Assembly: GCA_963978905.1 (NCBI GenBank)
Contig: OZ022261.1
Location: forward strand, 21,201,686-21,265,685
Origin: Trichostrongylus colubriformis
Lineage: Eukaryota > Nematoda > Chromadorea > Rhabditida > Trichostrongylidae
Direction: 5' to 3'
Length of the DNA: 64,000 bases
Below, piece by piece: positions 49,992 to 60,107 of the stretch (positions are counted from its first letter, which is position 1; each line of letters opens with the position of its first letter). The notes under the pieces were generated by a model. That model made no database searches, was not told where the DNA came from, and worked only from the letters and a program-made list of their open reading frames with translations. The position numbers and the translations under genes are program-made.

Positions 49992-50213
49992 TTATAGTAT
50001 GATGAGCCCAAGAAGGTTCATATACAGGTGAAACAGCAGAAATATCGTGGCGTCAGAAGGTAGGCGTTGCCGAATCTTTAAACTTTTCGAAGTGATAATG
50101 TGGTCGAATGGAGTGCGTAGGATGGGACGAGGATATTTACGGTGAATGAGCAGAGCCGGAACTGAGAACAGTTGATGAAGCCTGATAGGTATACGAGCGT
50201 ATGTGTATGACAA
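49992..50213 (-). pseudogene. Possible GPCR TM1/TM2 piece
   Basis: Minus-strand frame containing LLIHRKYPRPILRTPFDHII, which resembles the loop-1 region (RKxMRTPFxxILT) between TM1 and TM2 of nematode peptide receptors, and further on a hydrophobic stretch ending at a stop. It lies 2 kb upstream of the TM6/TM7-like pieces in the right order. No family residue is diagnostic and splice sites are unclear. Confidence 0.22.
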
Positions 50214-50975
50214 AATATGAATACACGCTCACAACTACTGGGTCATTCTATGAGTATTATTGTCTTCCTTGTAATGAGATTTTTTCTGAAGTTGTAAGTT
50301 TGTGCACTGTGCCATGTACCAATCCAGGCGGATTGTCAGGTGCTGAACTCAGTTGGGTCATTTTTAGGTTAAGAAAAAGCATCTGTACTGAGAATTTGGG
50401 ATCATCCTGTTTCAACCAAATCATATTCTCTAATTTCCTGCAATCTTTTCTCGTCTGTCTGGCCCTTTGCTTACACCGCCGCGATAAAACTATGTCGTCA
50501 GAGCGCTAAGATCACGAACATATTTTCACACTTTTTCAAATTTTCAAAATTATGTGGCACTAGGTTGTACTTAGCTAATTGAGCTGGTGGTTTTTGGGAG
50601 GAACTATGTCTTGCCTTCACCCTGGTTAGAGGAGAGCTCTCCATGCGGATTGCAAGGGTGTGACTAGGACATTCCCAACTCCTATGTTAGCTGCTAGTGG
50701 GTCCACATCTGGTTGCCTCATTGTAAGATTGTCTCTTCATTCAATCTCATGAAGTTTCATCACCATAGGCCCTCGCCCTAATATCTCATTTTAAATATGC
50801 CTTTTGAAGGAGTAGAAGTTCACAAAAGTGTAGGAAATCGTAAGGGAACTAAAGTAGCATGTCTTTTTCTCGACAAAGCTTCCGCATAAAAACCGCAGAG
50901 TGACTCTAAGTTTGTGAATTTCGGCCAGAATCTGGTGGCTGAGGGCATAGAGTGGAGACACGTTTTATATCAGGT

Positions 50976-51650
50976 AGTCTAAAAAGTCTTTTCGTATTTT
51001 TAAATACCGCTTTTCCCCTCAAAACTGCTTTCCACAAAATTTCCTCTGTACATATATATGTAGTACAAGTCCACACGCATCTATAGGTATTGTTGTCTTC
51101 CATCTCCCGGATAACCCTTTTCGGCAAAATAAAAATATCAGAAGTCACCTCATTTTCAGTTCCAATTTTTTTTCTTTGAATGGCGTTAGACAGGGAAAGG
51201 AAAAGGTGATATTTTGATGGAGCAAGATCAGGGCTATAAGGCAGCAATTTTCATCCAAGCTCGAGAATTTTTTAAAAGAAAAAATTTGAAAAAATTACTA
51301 CTAGTGAAAAAATGACTCGCCAAAAAATTCTCGAGCTTGGATGAAAATTGCTGCCCCATCCACCTTATAGCCCTCATCTTGCTCCATCGGATTATCACCT
51401 TTTCCTTTCCCTGTCTAACGCCATTCAAAGAAAAAATTTTTTATAATTTTTGTATTGAAAATGAGGTTGACCGTTGATATGTTTATTTTGCCGAAAAGGG
51501 TTATCCGGGAGATGGAAGACAATAATACCTGTAGAGCGTGTGGACTTGTACTACATGTGTATGTACGGAAGAGATTGCTGGAAAGCAGTTTGGAGGGAAA
51601 AAGCGGTATCTGAAAATACGAAAAAACTTTTCAGACTACCCAATATTTTT
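50976..51650. mobile_element. Foldback element built from mariner transposase ends
   Basis: Two ~300 bp inverted arms meet near 51300. Outer ends read GGTAGTCTAAAAAGTCTTTT and its inverse. The left arm on the minus strand encodes the mariner catalytic-end motif LPYSPDLAPSKYHLF followed by ENEV, with Lys in the position usually taken by the third catalytic Asp. The right arm carries the same transposase region with frameshifts. Two 3' halves of a mariner joined head to head explain the structure. No active protein is possible. Confidence 0.82.
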
Positions 51651-52023
51651 ACTTATCAATTGGTCTAGCGCGCACTACTGAGCCCGTAACGTCATGGGCG
51701 GACGACGCGTTTTACGTTTTTTCATATTTTGCGCATTTCGTCAGAATGAGGCGGAGTGACGGTCAAAATCGGAAACAGCATGTATTTTTGACCGCTACTG
51801 TAAACTTCATTAGCTGCTAAAGTTTGAAACACCTATGCACGAACCTAGTCTTTCTGACGTGTTTGCTTATTTCAAGGAAAAACGAATTTGTTCGTTTCGG
51901 GAAAAACGATGTTGTCATCACGTAAAGTCCAAGTTATTCGAAATCACTAACTAATTGGTAATACACTGAAGGGCCGATTACCTTTGGGACAAACAAGCTC
52001 TCCTATCTTTTTACTTTTCTCAG

Positions 52024-52684
52024 TAGTCGTGCGGCAATCTGCACCGGAAGATCCTTACCCAACCGCCGTTGCGCCTGCAGGTTGGGATGATCACTGGGAA
52101 GAGAAGCAGGTTGTCGAAGAGAAGATCGACGAATGGAGACGTAAAAAGGTTGTTTAATGATATTATGCAGTTAATCTTCATATTTGTATGCTTTCTCTCG
52201 AAGAATAATGTCGTTCTTGTTGTCGTAGTCGGTCGTTTTCTATAACATCTCCATCTAGGCTGAGGCAAATCAGTCTCAATCACAAAAGCAAGACGATATC
52301 GATTTCTTTAACGATATGCAGCCGGACATCAAAAAAGCCAAAAAGGTTTGCATTTCAGATTTCAGTTTCCACATTATGTAATTTTTTTTTAAGGTTTTGT
52401 TGAAGCCGAAAGTTCCTCAACATACTCGCGAATCTCGCAACCTGTTCGGATTCTCTGAGGATTCGGGCGTTAATGTGGTGAGAAGAAAATGTCTTTTATT
52501 GTTCCTCATAGATATGTGAAATGAGAAGTGAAAAGGAATATCCTTGCTAATTACAATTATGAGATATGGCTGTTGAGCTTGTGACTGAAGCAGTCCATGC
52601 CTTGTCGAATTTCTTGAGATGAGCATCCTTTGTTGTTTAGAGCAGCCTCGTTCGACTGAAATATATTGGTGAAATATGTTTCTT
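52024..52684 (+). CDS. EBAG9/RCAS1 homologue, internal exons (partial)
   Basis: Exons 52024-52148 (41 codons, contains AGWDDHWEE), 52259-52345 (contains DIDFFNDMQPDIKKAKK) and 52394-52477 (starts VLLKPKVP, contains NLFGFSEDSG) join in phase 0 with TTTCTCAG, CATCTAG and TTTAAG acceptors. The order W-rich acidic segment, then D-[YF]-F-x-D-M-x-P-x-I-[RK]-K-x-[QK]-K, then a basic V-x-[IL]-K stretch and FG matches vertebrate EBAG9, a Golgi-associated type III membrane protein that tempers regulated secretion. A fourth exon, 52641-52684, is possible (phase fits, GTAAGC donor). The N-terminal membrane anchor exon and the C-terminal coiled-coil exon were not found, so the gene is incomplete here. Confidence 0.68.
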
Positions 52685-54095
52685 GTAAGCGGTGTGAATT
52701 TAATATGATCACGATAGTAATCTCACCGTGAATTGCACGGGGTGAAAAAAAAATGATATGGTCTATTTATCTTTGAATTAATGCTTCAGTGTTAACGTAT
52801 TTTGAGGAAGTGTAGTGATCCCAAGTAATTATGCAGTCCGCACAAAATATAAGTGCGTCTTGTTGATATGAATATGCACCTACGAACTCGCTTCATGCTC
52901 TACTGCATTTTCTGCTCCCGATAATTTGTTAAGTAAGCTCTTCACATCCAGCTTATACCAGTTAACAATGCTGTGTGCATGAGCTGGTTTTCAAGGATAT
53001 AAGTAAAGAAAAGGGTACTTGTCTGATGCCAGCCACTCACTGAATTTTTTCTTCCATGCTATACCTATTGCGTTATTTTTTGAGCAGCAGCATTGTCTTG
53101 GGCCTCTATCTCTCTAATCAAAACTTTTCCTCTCCCTGTTTTCATGTTAAACGTTTATCAGTATTCGCTTAGTATTTGCTTTCACTAGATTTATGCCTGG
53201 ACAGTCAAACTGAGTGAAGTTCGCCGGAGCGCGCGGCCAATTCACATTGGACATTGGGAGCGGCTGGGAGATTGTCGTGCGTGGTGAACCATGTCCTACT
53301 GTTATATATGGGTTATGGCATTCCTGGTGATATGAGTATTCTCCGTAAGTATTATCTCGAAATAAGGGAGGGACTGTGTGCATGTTGTAGTTGCCTGACT
53401 ATGGGTCGTAAACGCACATGCAACTGTTCCCAAGTGTATCCTCAGGTATTTGGGATGGATGCATGGGACCTTAATCTTCGGCCACGCCTCAGTTGACAGT
53501 CCATCCATCTTGGGATCGAGCTGATCCGTTAGTCGGGAGTTTTGCCGAGTTCACGAAAGGAGAGCATATCGGTCTTTCTCGAAATCGAAAGAGAAGTTTC
53601 CCAGTGTCGTTGCGAACGGCTTGGTGATAGACTCTATGTGTTAGAGGGCTCTCTCGGACCCACGGAGTGTCTCAGTATGGGAGCTACGCTCTTTTCACTC
53701 GGTGTATTGTGGTTCTCCCCACCCGGGGAAAATGGCAGTGCAATAGTTCGCTCTATGCGCTGCAGATGCATATTGGCCCAGGCGTAGTCTACGTAATGGC
53801 CATCTCTTCCGGCTTCAAAAGAAGTGGATGCAAAAAACAATCTCTGTTGACATTGGTTCATTGATCCAGATGGCCGGTGATCTGGTGGCTGATACCCTTT
53901 ATACATTCTCTCTTGCTTTTTTCAAGTCTAGAATTTATTGCAGTAGATTTTAGTACTTTCATGTGTCCCTCTCTTTTCCTCGGTTCAAGTCTAGAGATTC
54001 TAGAGAGTAGATTCTAGTACTTTTGTGTGATGTTTGCGACATTGCCATACACTGTCTTGTAAATGTCGCTTGATAAACGGGTAAGTCGGAGCAGG

Positions 54096-54318
54096 TGTAT
54101 ATCGTTAGGATAGAAACGTCGCGTGGCCGTGTTCGGCACGCGACGGGATGGTGCGAGCTATGCGCGCCGTATTGGATGGGTCCTGAAGCGACGACAGTGC
54201 TCTACGCCTCATTCTATGCGTAATCGCTTCAGGACTCAACCAATACGGCGCGCATAGGTCGCACCATCCCATCGCGTGCCGAACACGGCCACGCGACGTT
54301 TCTGTCCTAACGATATAC
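54096..54318. mobile_element. Foldback element with ~90 bp arms
   Basis: GTATATCGTTAGGATAGAAA, CGTCGCGTGGCCGTGTTCGG and GCGCGCCGTATTGGATGGGT are followed by the inverse of each in order, with a ~40 bp loop near 54205. A diverged relative follows at 54530-54790. No coding capacity. Confidence 0.85.
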
Positions 54319-54529
54319 ACCCAATCGGAGCAATGTGTGATGTAATGAAACGGTGCAACCACCTGTTACGTAGAATCTACGCCCGATCGCGAAGTGAATC
54401 ATATGGCTGTCTAAGTTTTCAGATTCCAAATCCAAAATTCCCTCAACTCCTGGACGGTTACGGTTTCAACATTGTTCTACTATACCGGTTTTCACGGGGA
54501 GGCAAGCGACCCTATCACTAGCACGTGAA

Positions 54530-54790
54530 GTAACGTCGCGCGGTACCACGCGATGAACGACGACGCAGCGGTTCCCATGTTCCAGAAAGTGTGGACATCG
54601 TCAAAAACAAAAGTAGCTTCCAAGCGCTTGACGTCCGCGACGCAATGGGTGGGAGCTAGAGCGTTGTATTGACTGGGTCCTAAAGCGATCATATCCAAAA
54701 TAGGGCCGTTGCTTTAGGACCAAACCAATACAGCGTCGTAGCTCGCACTCATCGCGCCGCATGTCTGCGCGAATTTCATTTTTGGTGGCC
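54530..54790. mobile_element. Diverged relative of the 54096 foldback
   Basis: Shares GTATTGACTGGGTCCTAAAG and CTTTAGGACCAAACCAATAC inverted arms with the 54096 element, and GCGATGAACGACGACGC versus TCATCGCGCCGCATG at its outer ends. Confidence 0.6.
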
Positions 54791-55023
54791 TACACCCGGC
54801 ACGCAGTTTAATGCCAAAGGGTGGATGTCGCGTTTTGGTATAGCTTTCTTCCTACGTAGATGTCTGAAGAACCGAGCTCATGAAGACAAAATACATTGTT
54901 AAACTGTGATTCAAGGCTACTAACGAACGTCCTTTATAGTTATTACGAAAGCAGGAGGGAGGACTGTCCGATATCTAGAAATTGAGTTATCGAAAATTTC
55001 GGAAAATTCTGCCACGTCACCCT

Positions 55024-55415
55024 TAAGCCGCGTTCATACTTGCGTAACTGACGCCGGCACCAGCAGCGATGGCGTCGAAACAGTGTGAACGACTTCGGCA
55101 GCGCCGGCACGGCGTCAAAATCATCTGCTTGCCGACAACGACGGCATCAGTCTGATTAAGTTTACAACGACTCATAATACGGTATGATGCTCGTGGCGAG
55201 AGCACTACGCCAGGATTCGTATTCGCTGGCTCTCGCCACGGTTATCATACCTATTAGGGTCATTGTAAATGGAGCGCATTGTGAGATTGACGCCGTCGAC
55301 GGCGGAAGCAAATTATTTCTGCGCCGTGGCCGCCGGTGCCATCGTCGAGCACATTGTTTTGAAGCCGTCGCCGCTGGTGCCGGTGTCGGTTACGCAAATT
55401 ATGAACGTGGCCTTA
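55024..55415. mobile_element. Foldback element, shared terminus, largest member
   Basis: Starts TAAGCCGCGTTCATACTTGC and ends with GCAAATTATGAACGTGGCCTTA. It contains paired GACGCCGGCACCAGC / GCTGGTGCCGGTGTC arms and a second, nested hairpin around GTGGCGAGAGC / GCTCTCGCCAC. No coding capacity. Confidence 0.78.
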
Positions 55416-55944
55416 CGCTCTGCGACTTATAATCGTTGCGATCGTGAAAGCGATAGATATCCGCTTCCACATGGTGTAGTGGTCAGCTAGAGGTTGGTGT
55501 CGTACAAAGTCTTAGTATTTCCTAGTGTCTATATAATTCGAGCTCTAGGCTGACAGAGTGTTAATTTAATCGTTCTCATGGCGAATGGCCCAGTACACAA
55601 CATTGGTGCCCTGACCTGTCGGAACACTTGCACGCCACCCCTCTTCATTGCATGTCCTCATGTATTAAATTCGACAACAAGCTCGTCCAGCTTTTTATCC
55701 TCTTTTTTTCACGGTACTCTCTTTACCGTTCGACAAAATGAATATGAGTATCCCAATGGCGCTTTTTCTGCTCTACAGAACGGCTTTATTTTTTGTGAGC
55801 CATACTATTTATTTTTTTGATGCTTAGAAATGGTGTATTCAAGGAAGCATCTTAAATTCCGTACCCACTCTTCTTCGTCTATGATTGAGGTGGAAAAGCT
55901 GCCGAAGCCGTTCGGGACATCTGCAAAGTCTACAGAAAAGGTGT

Positions 55945-56102
55945 TAGGCCACTTTCATACTTTCCGGTGCCGACGGCAGGGGTTGCTTGTTGTCTCAGCG
56001 TCTCCCGCTTTCTGCCGTCTTTGCCCCTCCCCCGTGCCACACTGTCTCACTGCCTAGGAACGTTGCCACGCCCTGTCGGCGCGAAGTATGGGCGCGGCCT
56101 AA
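55945..56102. mobile_element. Foldback element, shared terminus
   Basis: Starts TAGGCCACTTTCATACTTTC and ends GAAGTATGGGCGCGGCCTA. Interior carries GGTGCCGACGGCAGGGG and CCACGCCCTGTCGGCGC, close to the 12553 element. Confidence 0.75.
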
Positions 56103-57976
56103 GCTATGTCTCAGGCGCAAGGCAAAAAGGTTTTGCGAAGTTCTAAAATGACGTTTGACCTCATCGACACGTCATGTAGAAAGACCTGCAAAGTTCGACG
56201 ATGTCACAATCGCAATCTTTGAACTTTGCAAATTATTGCAAGTCATTTTGATGCTGCGCGCTGTTCTGTAACTCTACTCTCTTCCGTATGTCCCGAGCGG
56301 CTTAATGGTAAGCAAAGAAGCGCAGGTGTCAAAATTGCAGTGTTCTGCCTCCGGGTGTTATGTTTCCAACGAGGGAGGCCCATCAGGTCATGGTGAGCTT
56401 CAACAAAACGGTTTTTTGCATTTTGTGGGGTCACATATATGAACAAAAAACCGGTCTCAAATTCGGGTAAATGTTTTTAGGGGGTACAGAAATGGTTGAT
56501 GGTTCGATACCCATTGTGGACAAATTTTTGCACCTTTCTGGTTTTCATCCATATGTGTTCATGTATGACCGCGCGTGAAAAATGTGTACAAAATCAATTT
56601 TATCGTGCCTGGCAATCGCTATCTTCAGTATTTTTGCGTACTGGGTGAATGATTTGTTTGGACCTGCCAGCGCTCATCACAAAGAAACTAGGCGTTTTCC
56701 CGCTTACCACGTATGATATTCATGCTTAGGTGGTCGACTACCCTAGGTGACAAGTCTTCAGCCTAATCGAGATTTTGACCCAAGCTCGAAATATTTGGCG
56801 ACCGCTAGTACTACTTCTACCATAGTAAAGAACACTCAACAATAAGAGTTCGGTAGCGGATATGAGGAGATATTTGCAATCTATTGCCATCGCTTGGTGT
56901 TGCTAGGCACAGTTCACTTGGAATGCGTTGATTCCACACATGCTCCATTGAATTTAATCGAGGATGTTAGTTCTCCGTTTATACAAGTAGAGCATTGACC
57001 AGGTGCCGATGTCCATCCCACTGTCTCGAGTTTGGGCCAAAATCTCAGTCTGGATGATTTCTGTACCCACGGCTAATTGGGTTTCCTGAGCACGAATATC
57101 ACACTGATTTCACACGAAAAGGCCTGGCACGCGTGCTAGGGGCGCCGAAGGGCCCGAACACATTAACCACTGAAAGCTTGTAAATGAAGTCACTTTGGTA
57201 CACCAGCAACGAAAATTGCAGTCATTTTGCATGCGCGCTAATGCTCTAGCGCTGGACGGCGAAAATCAAGAAAATGACAAAGCGAGAACGCCGTGGAGAG
57301 GTAAACCATAAACCTCTCCCACTGTTCCAATGCCAGTCCATCCCACTATCCATTCGGCCATCCAACCACTGAGAGAACAGTGGTCTGTGCGTCCCTATGA
57401 ATTTTCTTGCTTCGTTTATCAGTTACCACGAGTGATTCTACATTTTTGAACAAGATCGCAGTGGTTCCGGCGTAGGCTTGAAGACAGTCTTCTGATATGC
57501 ATATACTGAACGCCGCAGCTGGAAAGCATTGCAGCAAACTGGTCTAAATTGTTTCTTTCTAAGTAACTCTTGTCACTCATTTTCTGACACCTCCAGGGCC
57601 ATTTAGCCGAGTTCGAGACCGGTTCTCTTCTTCATGTTGTGACCCTATAAAATGCAAAAAAAAAACCGAAAAAAGCTCGCCATCACCATCACCTGATGGG
57701 CCTTCCTTGTAGGATTAAAAAGTAAAAACCGCTCGAATGAATCAAATTAAACGATCCAAAACAAATTTAAGATCATTGAAATCAAAATTAAAATAAGTAG
57801 TTCACCGCGAAAAGCTCAGTTTACACCTTATTATGGTGGAACCTCTATAATAGTACTCAAAGTTATCACTTAATAGTGTTTTTTTTTTTGAAAATAAGTG
57901 TAGGTTGATGGAGTTTTTGAATATCTCCGTGTTTGGATGATGGAACCTTTATAGTGAACTTTGAGTTATCACTTAC

Positions 57977-58074
57977 TAGTGTTTTCTCGACTTCCTTCAT
58001 GCAATCGAGATCACAAGTAGGGCTTCCTTTGCAGCATCCTTGTATTCTGTTTTGAATGTCTTTCCCACATTCAC
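57977..58074 (-). CDS. Cysteine-rich exon, probably of the same gene
   Basis: Between a TTTTTAAG acceptor and a GTAAGT donor; reads ECGKDIQNRIQGCCKGSPTC then DLDCMKEVEKTL. Its entry phase fits the donor at 59706 (the join makes a Ser codon). The Cys pattern C-x10-CC-x5-C-x3-C suggests disulphides or metal binding. The join is inferred from phase only, over a 1.6 kb intron that also contains the inverted repeat at 58801-59335. Confidence 0.4.
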
Positions 58075-58358
58075 CTTAAAAATCACACCTTAGAATATGT
58101 TGTTCTTTTCATTATTTTGAATAGATCCTCTTATGTCGGCTATAGAGTTGAAACTCTTCTGATTTAAATTACCCTCAATGAAATTAAATTGGTCTAATAG
58201 TGCAGGATAGCTGGGTTGGAACATGAGTTTGTAGGTTTTTTTTTCGAACACATTAATTACATCAGTCAAGTTTTTAAGAGTTAACCTCGACCCATCATAC
58301 ACTTGAAAGTATTCTTACGATTTACAACTAAGTTTTGTCGGCTTCTCGAAAAATTGAG

Positions 58359-58470
58359 CTATAATTGAATTCGGGTACAGAAAGTGAAGTACCCGGGAGT
58401 CAAAAACCACCGCTTTCGACATCTGCTATTCTTCAGCTCCTCAGAAAGCGAGACTTCTGCTGGACCGCTC
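58359..58470 (-). pseudogene. Doubtful terminal exon
   Basis: After a TAGTGCAG acceptor, a frame with VTSGPAEVSLSEELKNSR then CRKRWFLTPG runs to a stop. Its entry phase would also accept the donor at 59706, so it is an alternative continuation of the unrecognised gene. The frame looks protein-like but has no family support. Confidence 0.2.
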
Positions 58471-58800
58471 GTGACATCTGCACTATGTACGAGGAGGATG
58501 TAATAAATTAATCCACGGCACGAAAGTGGTAAAAAAGGCGACTTGACTTCAGGTTGGAAGACAGTGCACGCACCAGACGTCTTTCCTTCTTTCTGTTTCG
58601 ACGAGGAACGGCTTGGAGTCTTTAGAAAAAAGGCTGCCGTCAAACTTGATATGGTTCATCCTGCGTTGACCAAATGAGGCTCTGTGTAAAAGGTGCAGCT
58701 AGTCATCTTGCTTCACTACAGTGCCCACCCACATATTCACAGAAGCTGGGATGGGAGGTTCTTCACCAGTAGTCTTACCTCTCAGACCTGCCCCTACCAA

Positions 58801-59335
58801 CTATCGGCACTATTAACCAGAGTTACCCCACTACCTCTCTAACCGATGTGGTCAAAGAGGTGATTTTTGCAATAATTTTCGATTAGGCTGCAAGCTTCTA
58901 ACCAGGGGTAGTTCGACCCGTAGAACACGAATATGACATTCGTTTGACTCGGAGCTGCTTGGCGCCTGCACCAAATTGGAGTGGATCACCAAACTCGCTT
59001 TGAATTTGTCGTAAGGGGTGGTTTGACTTCCTGAGTAAGAATATCACACTAGATACTTATCACATTCGTGGAAAGAACAGGAAGAATCATGGTAAATCTT
59101 TTCATGCTTTTTCTCTTTTATCCTGAGCTAAAACTGCGGTATGGAGGATTGGCGCGGGCGCCTATGGCACAGGCGCCAAGCAGTTTCTCGCCAAACGAGT
59201 GTAATTCGTGTTCCACGGGTCGAAATACCCCTGGGTAGAAGTTTGCAGCTAAATCGAAATTTTTTCCAAATATCACCTCTTCGACCGCATCGTTCGAGAG
59301 GTAATGGGGTGGCTTCGGGTAAATAGTGACCAACT
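58801..59335. repeat. Inverted repeat, ~200 bp arms
   Basis: ACTACCTCTC..ACCGATG, AAAGAGGTGAT, AGCTTCTAACCAGGGGTA and CTTGGCGCCTG on the plus strand recur on the minus strand in the same order over 59140-59330. A shorter related piece is at 57000-57130. The frames at 59118-59333 lie in the right arm and are not accepted. Confidence 0.65.
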
Positions 59336-59705
59336 ATCTTCTCTACTCACTTTCAAACCATGAGAACCCCCTATAAAATTCGATCCTGGAAGTGGTGATT
59401 TCTGGCGAAATGAATTTAACAATTTAACTGATAGAGGAGAGCAGGCGTAGATTCTGATCCAGATTATATCGTTGGCTGGTTTTGTATTTTTGGGTTGTCT
59501 TTACTAAAATTTAGCTTTGCTAAAAACTCGAAACTGAAAATGAACTTGTCTTTTACCCGATATTTGGCTGATAGCCCTCGTGGAACTTTCCGTTGTGGAT
59601 GATTTGTTCACGACAGCTACTTACATACACACTCTTGTGCCTCAAGTCGAAATCTCACGAACAGAATCGCGCTTGGATTTTTATTTCGAAAATTCACGAA
59701 CTCAC

Positions 59706-59871
59706 TTCGAGCTAGCGCTTCACAGTCGCCTGCTGCTTTGTCGTCGCCCAAAGTCTTCACAGCTTCCGAATTCTTCTGTTGTGTGACTGGTTTTGGCTCT
59801 CCTTTAGGTTCGAGACGTACAAGCTTTTGTTGAATGACATTGAATCTTCTCTTCTCTGAGTCAGTCATTTT
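59706..59871 (-). CDS. Unrecognised gene, next exon (charged)
   Basis: After a TTATTTCAG acceptor reads KMTDSEKRRFNVIQQKLVRL followed by EPKGEPKPVTQQKN, to EALAR and a GTGAGTTC donor in phase 1. It joins the exon at 60024-60107 in frame, giving a lysine/glutamate-rich helix-prone segment. The start MTDSEK one codon behind the acceptor could itself be an initiator after trans-splicing. Confidence 0.5.
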
Positions 59872-60023
59872 CTGAAATAATTAGAAGTGCTCTATTCCAT
59901 GACTGAACCGCTAGTGATCTCATTTAGAGGTCCTTGCCATAGGTTTCAGTGATATAATGACAAATGTAAGAAGCACATTAGAGTTGTAAATTGGTACGCA
60001 CAACAACTGATTCATGGCCGTAC

Positions 60024-60107
60024 CTCGATGTCACAGTGCTCTCTTTCGGTTTGATACTGACATACTTCCAAGGTGACGTCGACTCTTGAGATTCCATCTC
60101 TTTCCAT
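60024..60107 (-). CDS. Unrecognised gene, exon 1 (or an internal exon)
   Basis: Reads MERDGISRVDVTLEVCQYQT then EREHCDIE to a GTACGG donor, phase 0. The ATG lies 10 bases inside the exon, behind a CTTAG acceptor (exon edge at 60117). The frame is also open upstream of the ATG, so it could be internal instead. Two cysteines and an alternating beta-like pattern are visible. No family recognised. Confidence 0.45.

Noticed and set aside
58090..58302. AT-rich 70-codon minus-strand frame
   Set aside because: Stops just before the Cys-rich exon and no acceptor/donor pair would join it; no motif recognised.
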